Source: Neisseria perflava (GTDB lineage Bacteria; Pseudomonadota; Gammaproteobacteria; Burkholderiales; Neisseriaceae). From it: 64,000 bases of DNA. Positions 38,269 to 47,629 of the stretch are shown here, piece by piece. The stretch covers positions 930,001 through 994,000 of the forward strand of contig NZ_CP079818.1 in the NCBI RefSeq assembly GCF_019334725.1, in the 5' to 3' direction. Positions within the stretch are counted from its first letter, which is position 1; each line of letters opens with the position of its first letter. Position numbers and translations under genes: made by a program. The notes under the pieces were generated by a model, which was given only the letters and a program-made list of their open reading frames with translations, was not told where the DNA came from and searched no databases.

Positions 38269-39708
38269 TTATTGACGTTTCGCGCCATAGCCACCGATTA
38301 AGTGTTCGGTTGCATCTTTGTTTTTCAAGCCGTAAGTGCCGCCAATTTCTGCAGCATTGGGGCCGTAGAATTTGCCGTTCAGGTTGCCGCTTAACTTGTC
38401 ATCGGCCGTGCTGACTTTACCGGAGAAGAGGTTGCCGTCTTTCCAGCTTGCCGTACCTTTGAAATCATAGTTGTTATCTGCTTTGGATACGCGCTTACCA
38501 TTTTCTAAAGTATGGAAGTGTGAGTTTGACGTTTCAAAACGGACGCCTTTGAGGCCGAAATCAACGATAGCCATGACATTGGAAGTCAACTGACGATTGT
38601 TCTTGTCGGTAACCACATAGGCAGTGGAAATACCTTTGTAGGTGGCTGTTCCTTTAGCAGGCAGGGTTGTGAAGACAGTTTCATCGCCCAGGCTTTGGTA
38701 GCCTTGGTATACATGTCCTTTAGGGTCGGTGTAATACGCGAAGGTTTGATATGTCCAGCCGGCCGCAGAAGGATCATGCAACACAATTTTGGTGCCGTCA
38801 TCAAAGTTGATAACATAAACGCCATCGAATTGTTTATCGAAGACTAAGCCATTTTTATCAGTGCGGAAGTAGGCTAACTTATCGCTGTCAATTTTATTAA
38901 AGGTTGCCAGACCAGTACGATGTTGCAGATTTTTTTGGTATAAAGCGTCTAAGTCTCTAATTTTAGCTTTAATTTCCTTTATTTTGTCATGATCAACTTG
39001 GCCAGACTCTGAGTTTTGTTCTTTTTTTAGATTTTCTTTTTCAGCTTCTAACTTCTTATAAAGTTCAACAATACGTTCATCCAAAGTTGATTTGCCGTAT
39101 GCGAATTCGGTATTTTTCTCTTTGCCCGTTTGTTCGCTGACATCAGTTTGAGTATTGCCTTTTGAATATACTTTGGCAATAACAGAAGCGTAGCTTGTCC
39201 ATGTAGTTTGGGTTGCGTTGCCATCAGTGGTCTTGTTAAATAACACAACGCCGTCCATTTTGACTTCATCATTGCTGTTAAAGTCAATAGAACTGATCAG
39301 GCCATTTTGGTTACGGTCTTGATTGTCTGTTTGGAACATTTTGCCTGCGGCATCTTTGCGGATTTGTACGTTAGGGTTGGATTGCTGTGCACCTTTGGAG
39401 GAGATGAAATGTGTGTGCAAAGGCTGGGTAACGTTGGCCGGATCGATTGGATCTTCATCGGTCAGTTTGGCGAGGTTGTCGGCACTGTTGGTAAGCGTAG
39501 TAGACGGCGCTTTCGGAGTGTTGACATTGCTGTTATTGTTGGCAGGATTGCCATTATTGCCAGTAGAGTTGCCGGTATTATTGGTAGGAGTCGCGCCGGT
39601 GCTTAAAGCAGATGAACCGCCGCCTCCGCCACCACCGCATGCGGACAAGATGGCTGCGCTGATGGCTGTAAAAACGATGGTTTTAAGTTTGGTTTGGATG
39701 TTTGACAT
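38269..39708 (-). CDS. TbpB-like surface lipoprotein
   Basis: A 479-residue lipoprotein: lipobox ILSAC (Cys 24), then a seven-glycine run and an Asn/Thr/Ser/Pro-rich linker, then a predicted beta-rich region. A lysine- and glutamate-rich segment at about residues 210-260 is probably a charged helix. The C-terminus (AIVDFGLKGVRFETS, FSGKVSTADDKLSGNLNGKF, YGPNAAEIGGTYGL) matches the transferrin-binding-protein-B-type barrel found in TbpB, HpuA, fHbp and NHBA. Such lipoproteins are flipped to the cell surface by Slam proteins; no slam gene is in the window. Ligand unknown. Confidence 0.8.
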   Translation of the reverse strand: MSNIQTKLKTIVFTAISAAILSACGGGGGGGSSALSTGATPTNNTGNSTGNNGNPANNNSNVNTPKAPSTTLTNSADNLAKLTDEDPIDPANVTQPLHTHFISSKGAQQSNPNVQIRKDAAGKMFQTDNQDRNQNGLISSIDFNSNDEVKMDGVVLFNKTTDGNATQTTWTSYASVIAKVYSKGNTQTDVSEQTGKEKNTEFAYGKSTLDERIVELYKKLEAEKENLKKEQNSESGQVDHDKIKEIKAKIRDLDALYQKNLQHRTGLATFNKIDSDKLAYFRTDKNGLVFDKQFDGVYVINFDDGTKIVLHDPSAAGWTYQTFAYYTDPKGHVYQGYQSLGDETVFTTLPAKGTATYKGISTAYVVTDKNNRQLTSNVMAIVDFGLKGVRFETSNSHFHTLENGKRVSKADNNYDFKGTASWKDGNLFSGKVSTADDKLSGNLNGKFYGPNAAEIGGTYGLKNKDATEHLIGGYGAKRQ

Positions 39709-40069
39709 GAGATTCCCTGTATCGTTATTCGCTTGATGAAAAGGTCGGAGATATCGTTTATCTGATTTTTAAACCTTTAAAGCCCGATAATAACCATAAA
39801 TCATAAAAAAATAAACAGATTGTTTGCATTTCTGTACAAAAATTAATCAAAGGGCAGGTGGTTGGGCAGGTGTTTTTTTAGTTAATTGTTTTATATGAAT
39901 TTCTTTTAAATAGTTTAGTGAGTTCAATACTAGTCTGTTTCTTTTTAACAAACTTTTCAGACGGCCTTTTGAAGATAAAAAAGCAGTCGGACTTTATGGA
40001 TGCTTTTCTCTCAACGGATCAGCGTATTTCCGTTAAAATACGCCTTCTTTTCAGATTCGAAACATTGCC
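39709..40069. other. Intergenic region between the TbpB-like gene and smc
   Basis: 361 bp, AT-rich, no credible gene. One DUS (CTTTTCAGACGGCC) lies at about 39956-39966. I see no clear Fur box or consensus promoter for the lipoprotein gene here, only AT-rich tracts. Confidence 0.5.
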
Positions 40070-43000
40070 ATGCGCCTTACCCACATTAAACTCTCCGGCT
40101 TCAAATCTTTTACCGACCCGACCACGATTCATGTGCCGGGGCAGCTTGTTGCGGTTATCGGGCCGAACGGCTGCGGCAAGTCGAATGTGATTGACGCGGT
40201 GCGCTGGGTGTTGGGAGAGGCTTCGGCGAAGCAGCTTCGCGGCGAGAGTATGCAGGACGTGATTTTTAACGGTGCGGCAACGCGCCGTCCTGCGCCGAGA
40301 GCTTCGGTGGAGCTGGTGTTTGACAACAGCGACCACAGTTTGCAGGGGGCGTGGGGGCAGTATGCAGAGGTGAGCATCAAGCGGCAGCTGACGCGTCAGG
40401 GCGAATCGACTTATTTCATCAACAATCAGACCGTGCGCCGCCGCGACATTACCGATTTGTTTCTGGGTACGGGCGTGGGCGCGCGCGGTTATGCCGTTAT
40501 CGAACAGGGGATGATTTCGCGCATCATCGAAGCGCGGCCGGAGGAGTTGCGCGCCTATATCGAGGAGGCGGCGGGCGTGTCCAAATATAAGGAACGCCGC
40601 AAGGAGACGGAAGGTCGTCTGAAAGACACGCGCGAGCATTTGCAGCGTTTGGGCGATTTGCAGAACGAGTTGGCGCGTCAGGTGGAAAAGCTGGAAAAAC
40701 AAGCGGAAACCGCCGAACGCTACAAATCCCTGACCGCGCAGTTAAACCAACAACAGGATTTGCTTGATTACGCGCAATGGCAGCAATCGCTTGCCGCCGC
40801 CGACAAGGCGACCGCGCAGCATCAGTCTTTGCAGGCGCAGCAGGACGAAACCGCCGCGCAGGTTCAGGCGTTAAACGACGAAGTACACGCCTTGCAGACC
40901 GCCGAGCAGTCGCAGCAGCAGGCGGTACACGAATTGAGCAACAAACGCGGCGTGTTGCGCGAGCAGATTGCCCGTTTGGAAGAACAAATCCGCCATCAGC
41001 AAAACCTGCACCAACGCATCGAACGCGACAAGCAGGCGGCGCAGGCGCAGTTGCAGCGCATCCATCAAGAGCAGCAGCAAATCTGCGTCAAGCTGGAAGA
41101 AAACGAGTTATACGTCGAAGAAAAGCAAACCGAATTGGCGGAATGGGCGATGCAGGTTGCTGAACACGAAGAGCGTCTGCCCGAATTGGAAGAAGCCCAA
41201 GCCACGCTTAACGCCGCCTTCCAAACCCAGCAGGACGAGGCAAACCGCATCCGCCGCGAACTGGCGTTGAAGCAGCAGCAGCTTGCCCATGCCGAACAAA
41301 CCGTTGCCAAGCACGAAGAGCGCAAAGGCCGTCTGAAGCAGGAAAACCAAGCCCTGAACCTGCCCGACGAAGCCGAAACCACAGCCGCGCAGGAAGCCGC
41401 CGCCTTGTTGCAAAGCCAGCAAGAGCATTACGAAGAGCAAATCATTGCCGCCGAAGAAGCCTTACACGCCGCCCGCGAGGCGTTTCAGACGGCCTCAAAC
41501 CGCTTCCAAAGCCTGAAGCAGCAACACATCACCTTGCAGGCGCAGCAGCAGGCATTGTCGCAAATCCTGTCGCAACAGCAGGAAGCCGCCGACTTCTGGC
41601 AGGCAACCGACCACGCCGCCGCGCCGCAGCTGTGGCAACACATCACCGCGCCCGCCGAGTGGCAGCACGCCTTGTCCGTCATCCTTGCTGAACGCCTGCA
41701 TGCCCGCGCCGTGCCGCACGGCTTCGTTCCCCCCGCACCTTTGCCGCAGGGGCAGGCGGCATGGCTTTCAGACGACCTCTCCGGCGGCTTCAAAAAATCC
41801 CTGCCCGTACAGGCATTGTTGAACCAAATCCAAGCGCAGCCGCCGTTTCAGACGGCATTGCACCACTGGCTCGACGGCGTATTGTGCGCGCCCGATTTGA
41901 GCTACGCCCTCGCGCATCAAAGCGATTTGGGCGCCCACCAAATCTGGCTCACGCCCGAAGGCCATCAGGTCGATAAAGTCAGCGTCCTGCTCTATGCCAA
42001 ACCCGCGCAGGAAAGCCTGATTGCCCAAAAAGCCCGTCTCGACGGCATTGCGTCCGAACTGGAAAACCTCGCCCCCGAACTCTCCGCCGCCGAAGCCTCG
42101 TTCAAACAGGCGGAGGCAACCGTGCGCTCGTCCGAAGTGCAACATAAAAACCTGATGCAGCAGCAACAGCAGCATACGCGCCAATACAGCCAAGCGCAGC
42201 AACGCGCCGCCGAACTTTTAGCGCGCACCAACCAAGGGCAAATCCGCCGCGAACACATCGAGCGCGAACTGGCGCAGTTGGCGGAAGAGCAGACCGTGTT
42301 GCAACATACTTCAGACGGCCTTGCAGACGACATCGTTACCTTGCAAGAGGCCGCCGCTGAACTCGAACACCAGCAGCAAACCACCGCACACAGCCGCCAA
42401 GAGCAGCAAGGCCGTCTGAAACAGGCGCAGCTTGCCCTGTTGGAAGCCAACCGACAATACGGGCTGGCGGAAGTCGCCGTTCACAAGCTCAACCAGCAAA
42501 AACAAAACTACCAACAGCAAATTGCCCAGCTTGAACAGCAAACATTCGACTGGCAGGAACGCCAGCAAGAGCTTGCCCTCGCCTATGAAACCGAGTTCCA
42601 AAACGACGAGCAGCACATCAAGCTTGAAGAATTAAGCGAAGCCGTACAGACCTTGGACGAAGAATATATTGTTGTACAGGAGAAACTCGCGCAGATTCAG
42701 GAGCAGGGCAGGGAGCAATACGCTAAAGTGCAAACCCTGCAAACCAAGCTGCCGCAGCTTCAGGCCGCCACCCAAACCGCCCTGTTGCAGCAGCAGGAAG
42801 CCCTGATTAACGCCAAACGCTACCATCAAAACCTGACTGAACGCGCCGCCGATTTGGACGCGCTCGAAGCGTTGGCGAAAGAATCACCAAAAGTATTGAA
42901 CAACAGCATCGGCAGCCTCACCCAGCAAATCGAAGCCCTCGGCGCCGTCAACCTCGCCGCCCTGCAAGAACTCGAAGAAGCGCGCGAACGCGACGGCTAC

Positions 43001-43555
43001 TACCGCAGCCAAAGCGAAGACGTACAGGCCGCTATCGTGCTTTTGGAAGAAGCCATCGCCCAAATCGATGACAAAACCAAAGAGCGTTTCAAAGAAACCT
43101 TCGACGCTGTCAACGGCAAAGTCCAAACCTTCTTCCCGACCCTGTTCGGCGGCGGCGAAGCCACCCTCAAGATGATAGGCGACGACCTCCTGACCGCCGG
43201 CGTGTCCATCATGGCGCGCCCGCCCGGCAAGAAAAACAGCACCATCCACCTCCTCTCCGGCGGTGAAAAAGCCCTCACCGCCATGAGCCTCGTGTTCGCC
43301 CTGTTCAGCCTCAACCCCGCCCCCTTCTGCCTTCTGGACGAAGTCGACGCCCCGCTGGACGACGCCAACACCTCGCGTTTCTGCAATCTGGTCAAAGAAA
43401 TGTCAGCGCAAACCCAGTTCCTCTACATCTCCCACAACCGCCTGACCATGGAAATGGCAGAGCAGCTCGTCGGCGTAACCATGCAGGAAAAAGGCGTCTC
43501 GCGCGTCGTCGCCGTGAACATCAAACAGGCGTTGGAAATGGCGGAGCCGAATTGA
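40070..43555 (+). CDS. smc: Chromosome segregation protein SMC
   Basis: A 1161-residue condensin subunit. Walker A GPNGCGKS is at residues 31-38, then a long coiled coil rich in Gln, Glu and Ala, a hinge around residues 510-650 and a second coiled coil. The C-terminal ATPase half carries LLSGGEKALTAMSLVFALF (signature) and FCLLDEVDAPLDDANT (Walker B and D-loop). It organises and segregates the chromosome with ScpA and ScpB, which are not in view. Several DUSs fall in the coil coding region. Codon use is GC-rich, like neighbouring core genes. Confidence 0.97.
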   Translation: MRLTHIKLSGFKSFTDPTTIHVPGQLVAVIGPNGCGKSNVIDAVRWVLGEASAKQLRGESMQDVIFNGAATRRPAPRASVELVFDNSDHSLQGAWGQYAEVSIKRQLTRQGESTYFINNQTVRRRDITDLFLGTGVGARGYAVIEQGMISRIIEARPEELRAYIEEAAGVSKYKERRKETEGRLKDTREHLQRLGDLQNELARQVEKLEKQAETAERYKSLTAQLNQQQDLLDYAQWQQSLAAADKATAQHQSLQAQQDETAAQVQALNDEVHALQTAEQSQQQAVHELSNKRGVLREQIARLEEQIRHQQNLHQRIERDKQAAQAQLQRIHQEQQQICVKLEENELYVEEKQTELAEWAMQVAEHEERLPELEEAQATLNAAFQTQQDEANRIRRELALKQQQLAHAEQTVAKHEERKGRLKQENQALNLPDEAETTAAQEAAALLQSQQEHYEEQIIAAEEALHAAREAFQTASNRFQSLKQQHITLQAQQQALSQILSQQQEAADFWQATDHAAAPQLWQHITAPAEWQHALSVILAERLHARAVPHGFVPPAPLPQGQAAWLSDDLSGGFKKSLPVQALLNQIQAQPPFQTALHHWLDGVLCAPDLSYALAHQSDLGAHQIWLTPEGHQVDKVSVLLYAKPAQESLIAQKARLDGIASELENLAPELSAAEASFKQAEATVRSSEVQHKNLMQQQQQHTRQYSQAQQRAAELLARTNQGQIRREHIERELAQLAEEQTVLQHTSDGLADDIVTLQEAAAELEHQQQTTAHSRQEQQGRLKQAQLALLEANRQYGLAEVAVHKLNQQKQNYQQQIAQLEQQTFDWQERQQELALAYETEFQNDEQHIKLEELSEAVQTLDEEYIVVQEKLAQIQEQGREQYAKVQTLQTKLPQLQAATQTALLQQQEALINAKRYHQNLTERAADLDALEALAKESPKVLNNSIGSLTQQIEALGAVNLAALQELEEARERDGYYRSQSEDVQAAIVLLEEAIAQIDDKTKERFKETFDAVNGKVQTFFPTLFGGGEATLKMIGDDLLTAGVSIMARPPGKKNSTIHLLSGGEKALTAMSLVFALFSLNPAPFCLLDEVDAPLDDANTSRFCNLVKEMSAQTQFLYISHNRLTMEMAEQLVGVTMQEKGVSRVVAVNIKQALEMAEPN

Positions 43556-43564
43556 GGTAAGAAC

Positions 43565-43632
43565 AAAGGCCGTCTGAAAGAATGAGGAAGAAATCTATAA
43601 TTTCATCTTCCCATTTTTTCAGACGGCCTTTT
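43565..43632 (+). terminator. DUS-pair terminator of smc (long loop)
   Basis: AAAGGCCGTCTGAAA and TTTCAGACGGCCTTTT arms; between them GAGGAAGAAAT and ATTTCATCTTCCC add an imperfect inner stem. Confidence 0.65.
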
Positions 43633-43648
43633 TGTATTGGATACAGCG

Positions 43649-44158
43649 TTATTGTTTTGAAGTATTATCTTTGGAGCGTTGAGGTTGCCCCGAGCGTTGG
43701 TTGTTGCCGTTGACGGCATCGCGCCATGCTTTGCGTTCGGCTTCGATTTTGGCGGCTACTTCGTGAACCATGGTTTCTTGTTTTTTGACGACAGGCTCTT
43801 CCGGTGTGTTGTCGGAAAAGTGGAGGCCGTACCACAAGACGGCGAAAATGCTGCAGACGAAGATAACGGCAATCAGGCCGACGATAGCTTGTTTGCCGGC
43901 GAGGGGTTTTTCAGGGGGAGGGACGAGGACATCGAAGCAGTCGGCGCAATCGAGGGCGAAGCAGACGTTTTCGGCTTCTTTGCGGCCGCGTCGGCCTTCT
44001 GTGATGTTGAAGGAGATGTGTTGCCCTTCGGCCGGAAGGCGGGTAAGGGTGGTGAAGGCGGCAAGGGCAAGAAAGATTTCTTGGCCTGTGTCTTCTATGG
44101 TAGCGGCTCCGAAGCCGCGCTTGCTGTTCCAGCGAGTAATCGTTCCGTAATAGCGCAT
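43649..44158 (-). CDS. Membrane-anchored cold-shock-domain protein
   Basis: A 169-residue protein. Residues 1-65 look like a cold-shock/OB-type nucleic-acid-binding domain (YGTITRWNSKRGFGAATIED, with the RGFG of RNP1-like motifs), followed by a linker containing CFALDCADCFD. One membrane helix follows (AIVGLIAVIFVCSIFAVLWY), then a charged C-terminal tail rich in Lys, Arg, Asn and Gln. Related proteins often carry a DUF1294 membrane domain, but here only one helix is seen. Function unknown; it may tether RNA to the membrane. Confidence 0.7.
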   Translation of the reverse strand: MRYYGTITRWNSKRGFGAATIEDTGQEIFLALAAFTTLTRLPAEGQHISFNITEGRRGRKEAENVCFALDCADCFDVLVPPPEKPLAGKQAIVGLIAVIFVCSIFAVLWYGLHFSDNTPEEPVVKKQETMVHEVAAKIEAERKAWRDAVNGNNQRSGQPQRSKDNTSKQ

Positions 44159-44270
44159 AATATATGTGGGATATTATTGTAGGTAACAATTTTTCCTTCG
44201 ACTGATTTTAAATCAAAAAGTTTAGTTATTGTCTTAAATTTACACTAGATTTGTCTTGTTGGAAGCAGGC

Positions 44271-44299
44271 AGGCCGTCTGAAGGATTTCAGACGGCCTG
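44271..44299 (-). terminator. DUS-pair hairpin downstream of the glycosyltransferase gene
   Basis: CAGGCCGTCTGAA and TTCAGACGGCCTG arms with a 4-nt loop, 13 bp past the glycosyltransferase stop codon. Confidence 0.7.
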
Positions 44300-44311
44300 T
44301 ATGGTTTATGC

Positions 44312-45481
44312 CTATTTATTAAGCACTTTTTGGAAGGTGTCGATCAGGTGTTGCGCAATGGCACGGCTGCCGAATTGTTGCAGGCAATCTTGGCGCAAAC
44401 GGACGGGATCGTAGTGTGCATGGTTTTCGTAGAGGGTGAGCAAAGCTTTGGTCAGTTCCGGTATGTTTTCAATTGGTACCAACAGGCCATTGTCGGATGT
44501 GACGATGGATTGGGGGCCGCCGCAACGTGTGGCGATAACGGGCAAACCTTGCGACAGTGCTTCGATATAGACGACGCCGAAGGTCTCGGTACGGCTGGCG
44601 AGGACGAATGCGTTGCTGTGGCGCATGAGATCCAGGGTTTGGTCGGTGGTTAATGCGCCGGTAAAGGTAACGGCGTGGTTGATGCCCAAGTCGCTTGCCA
44701 GTTGTTTCAGACGGCCTTCTTCTACGCCGCCGCCGCCGATTTTGAGTTTGAGCTGCGGATAGGTTTTGAGTGCTTCGGCAAAAGCAGGCAGGAGCAGGTC
44801 GTGGCCTTTGAGGTGGCGCAGGTGGGAGACGCTGCAGAAGGTGAAGTCTTGATTGTTTTTTTCGGGGAACTCGAAATCCTGTTCAAAATTGCCGCCCAGC
44901 ATATTGGGCAGGTATTGCCAGTCTGTACCGGCGTAGGTTTTTTCGAGAATGCGGCAGAAATCACGGCTGACGGCGAATCGGGTCGCGCTGTGGCGCACGG
45001 CTTCGTGCATGGACGGCCATTGGTTTTTTCGGACAAGGCCGCGTGAAATGGCGCTGCTGTGTTCGGTAATTACATAGGGAATGCCGTATTTTTTGAAGAT
45101 GGCACAGGCCAAAATGGCGGCATAGTTGACGCAATGGGCGTGAATTACGTCGGGTTTGCCGTTGTCGGCGATATAGGCTTCAAAAGCTTTCATGCCTGCA
45201 TTGACCCAGCGGATGCGGTCGATGTCGACAACCGGGCAGCGCGGGAAGAAATACATGCTGTCGTAGGCGTAAGTGTTGAGTCCGCCTTGCTGATGGCGGC
45301 GCAGGCCGTAGAAGCGCGAGAAGATGGTTTTCGGCTGACTTCTCAAGTAGCGGAACATGGGTACGACCATGCCGATTTTCATGCCTTCACGTTGCAGGGC
45401 TTGGGCTTGGAGACGGAAAAAGATTCCGTCCACGTCAGTTTCGGAAGAAGGATACCAAGAGGGGATAACGACAATATGCAT
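44312..45481 (-). CDS. Glycosyltransferase family 4 (GT-B fold)
   Basis: A 389-residue sugar transferase with the N-terminal GT-B start MHIVVIPSWYPSSETDVDGIF, a central histidine-containing VIHAHCVNYAAIL, and the C-terminal nucleotide-sugar site SRTETFGVVYIEALSQGLPV (the E-x7-E motif). The sequence resembles enzymes that extend lipid-linked sugars, such as the Pgl O-glycosylation glycosyltransferases or LOS enzymes. No other sugar genes are adjacent, so donor and acceptor are unknown. Confidence 0.85.
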   Translation of the reverse strand: MHIVVIPSWYPSSETDVDGIFFRLQAQALQREGMKIGMVVPMFRYLRSQPKTIFSRFYGLRRHQQGGLNTYAYDSMYFFPRCPVVDIDRIRWVNAGMKAFEAYIADNGKPDVIHAHCVNYAAILACAIFKKYGIPYVITEHSSAISRGLVRKNQWPSMHEAVRHSATRFAVSRDFCRILEKTYAGTDWQYLPNMLGGNFEQDFEFPEKNNQDFTFCSVSHLRHLKGHDLLLPAFAEALKTYPQLKLKIGGGGVEEGRLKQLASDLGINHAVTFTGALTTDQTLDLMRHSNAFVLASRTETFGVVYIEALSQGLPVIATRCGGPQSIVTSDNGLLVPIENIPELTKALLTLYENHAHYDPVRLRQDCLQQFGSRAIAQHLIDTFQKVLNK

Positions 45482-45511
45482 GATGTGTTTTTTATGGAAG
45501 TAGATAACGGC

Positions 45512-45553
45512 GAGGCCGTCTGAAAAGAAAAGATATCTTTCAGACGGCCTTTT
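45512..45553 (-). terminator. DUS-pair terminator of pmbA
   Basis: GAGGCCGTCTGAAA and TTTCAGACGGCCTTTT arms around a GAAAAGATATC loop, 16 bp past the pmbA stop codon. Confidence 0.75.
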
Positions 45554-45568
45554 GTATATTTAGTTCAA

Positions 45569-46900
45569 TCAGTTGCCGGCAACCGTCATTTTAGAAACCA
45601 AGATGGAGCCGATTTGATTGGATGAACGGCGTAATGCGTCGTCTGCCACGCCGGTGATGTCGCGGTACATATCCTGCAAACGTCCGGCAATGGTGATTTC
45701 CTGAACCGGATAGGCAATGACGCCGTTTTCCACCCAAAAACCGGCCGCGCCGCGCGAGTAGTCGCCGGTAATGCCGTTGACGCCTTGTCCCATCAATTCG
45801 GTAACCAGCAAACCTGTTCCCATTTCTTTCAACAGGTCGGCCTGCGTGGCGTGGGTGTGGTTCAGATACAGATTGTGCGCACCGCCGGCGTTGCCCGTTG
45901 TCTGCATACCGAGTTTTTTCGCGCTGTAACTGCTGAGGAAATAGCCTTCGACGATACCGTCTTTCACCACAAAACGCGGCTGCGTGGACACGCCCTCGGC
46001 ATCGAAATAAGTGCTGCGGAACGAGCGCAGGATATGCGGTTCTTCGCGAAGGCTGAGAAATTCGGGAAGCACCTGTTTGCCGATACTGTCAATCAGGAAG
46101 CTGCTTTGGCGGTAGAGCGCGCCGCCGCTGAGTGCGCCGATAAGGTGGCCGATTAAGCCGACTGCGACAGTGGTATCAAACAGTACGGGATAGCTGCCGG
46201 TCGGAACGCTGCAGCTATTCAGACGGCGTAAAGTCCGTTCGGCTGCAGTTTGGCCGATGAGTTCGGGCGCGTCCATGTCTTCTTGACGGCAGGAAGAATC
46301 ATACCAATAGTCGCGCTGCATGCCGTGTTCGTCGCTGGCGACCACGCTGCAAGAAATGCTGTGGTGCGTGCTTTGCTGGTGTGCGGCAAAGCCGTGGGTG
46401 TTGCCGTAAACATATTGGTAATGGCCGGTATGAACCGATGCGCCTTCGGAATTTTCAATGCGTTTGTCCGTTGACAGAGCGGCCTGTTCGCATTGCTTGG
46501 CCAAATCAATGGCGGATTCGGTACTCAAATCCCATTCGTGGTAGCGGTCGAGGTCGCCGATATGGGTTGCCATCAAGGCAGCGTCGGCAAGGCCGGCGCA
46601 ATCGTCTTCGGCGGTATAGCGTGCAATATCGATGGCGGCTTTGACCGTATCTTGCAGGGCGCGTTCGGAAAAGTCGGCAGTGCTGGCTCGGCCTTTGCGT
46701 TGGCCGACATAGACCGTAATGTCTAAAGATTTGTCTTGTTGGAACTCGATTTGTTCGATTTCGCCCAAGCGCACGCTGACGCTTTGACCGAGCGACTCGC
46801 TGAAATCGGCTTCGGCCGCGGTGGCGCCGGATTGTTTGGCCAAATCCAGCGTGTGTCCGCACAAGCGCAACAGCTCGTCCGGTGTGTGGTTAAACAGCAT
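45569..46900 (-). CDS. pmbA: TldE/PmbA-family metalloprotease subunit
   Basis: A 443-residue protein of the TldD/PmbA family. Conserved stretches include EFQQDKSLDITVYVGQRKG, LIGHLIGALSGGALYRQSSF, DAEGVSTQPRFVVKDGIVEG and ELMGQGVNGITGDYSRGAAG. PmbA (TldE) pairs with TldD, which contributes the zinc site, to cleave peptides such as modified microcin precursors and the CcdA antitoxin. tldD is not adjacent. It is divergent from darP. Confidence 0.92.
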   Translation of the reverse strand: MLFNHTPDELLRLCGHTLDLAKQSGATAAEADFSESLGQSVSVRLGEIEQIEFQQDKSLDITVYVGQRKGRASTADFSERALQDTVKAAIDIARYTAEDDCAGLADAALMATHIGDLDRYHEWDLSTESAIDLAKQCEQAALSTDKRIENSEGASVHTGHYQYVYGNTHGFAAHQQSTHHSISCSVVASDEHGMQRDYWYDSSCRQEDMDAPELIGQTAAERTLRRLNSCSVPTGSYPVLFDTTVAVGLIGHLIGALSGGALYRQSSFLIDSIGKQVLPEFLSLREEPHILRSFRSTYFDAEGVSTQPRFVVKDGIVEGYFLSSYSAKKLGMQTTGNAGGAHNLYLNHTHATQADLLKEMGTGLLVTELMGQGVNGITGDYSRGAAGFWVENGVIAYPVQEITIAGRLQDMYRDITGVADDALRRSSNQIGSILVSKMTVAGN

Positions 46901-47024
46901 AAAAAGGTTTCCTGACAGGGTTTTGCGGCATTTTAACCGTTTCAGACGGCCTCTGCAAAAATCGCACGGAAAGGCCGTCTGAAAACTGATAAAATAGGCA
47001 GATTCAGAAAATCAGGGAAACACA

Positions 47025-47558
47025 ATGTTTGAACAAGAAGACGAATGGGTCAGCAAAACCCAAATGAAAAAGCAGATGAACGATTTGCAGGCTTTGGGTA
47101 TGGAATTGACCAAGCTCTCCAGCGATACGCTGAAAAAAATCGGCTTGGACGAAGAGCTGTTCGAAGCCATTGCCACCTATAAAAAAATCACGTCCAACAG
47201 CGCGCTCAAACGCCAAGCCCAATTTATCGGCCGCCTGATGCGCGATACCGACCCTGCGCCCATCGAAGCTTATTTGGCCAAACTGCGCGGCGACAATACG
47301 GCACATAATGCCTTTTTGCAACGTGTCGAGCAGGCGCGTACACGACTGTTGGCAGACGATGGCGCGATTACCCAATTTATGGCCGATTTTCCGCAAGCCG
47401 ACGCCGGCAAATTGCGTACCTTGATCCGCAACACCAAAAAAGAGCAGGAACAAAACAAACCGCCGAAAAACTTCCGCGCGTTGTTCCAAGAAATTAAAGC
47501 AGTGATGGAGGCCGGTCAATCCGACGTTTCAGAAGAAGGGAAGGATTGGGAAGAATAA
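47025..47558 (+). CDS. darP: Ribosome biogenesis factor DarP (YjgA, DUF615)
   Basis: A 177-residue acidic/basic helical protein of the YjgA family (VSKTQMKKQMNDLQALGMEL, SALKRQAQFIGRLMRDTD). It binds late 50S precursors and aids peptidyl-transferase-centre maturation in E. coli. Its divergent placement next to pmbA is widely conserved in proteobacteria, which supports both calls. A DUS pair terminator follows immediately. Confidence 0.92.
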   Translation: MFEQEDEWVSKTQMKKQMNDLQALGMELTKLSSDTLKKIGLDEELFEAIATYKKITSNSALKRQAQFIGRLMRDTDPAPIEAYLAKLRGDNTAHNAFLQRVEQARTRLLADDGAITQFMADFPQADAGKLRTLIRNTKKEQEQNKPPKNFRALFQEIKAVMEAGQSDVSEEGKDWEE

Positions 47559-47562
47559 ACCT

Positions 47563-47602
47563 TAAGGCCGTCTGAAAACGGATTGCGGTTTTCAGACGGC
47601 CT
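47563..47602 (+). terminator. DUS-pair terminator of darP
   Basis: AAGGCCGTCTGAAAAC and GTTTTCAGACGGCCT arms with a short loop. Confidence 0.8.
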
Positions 47603-47629
47603 GTATCGTAATACCGAAGGAGGATGACC

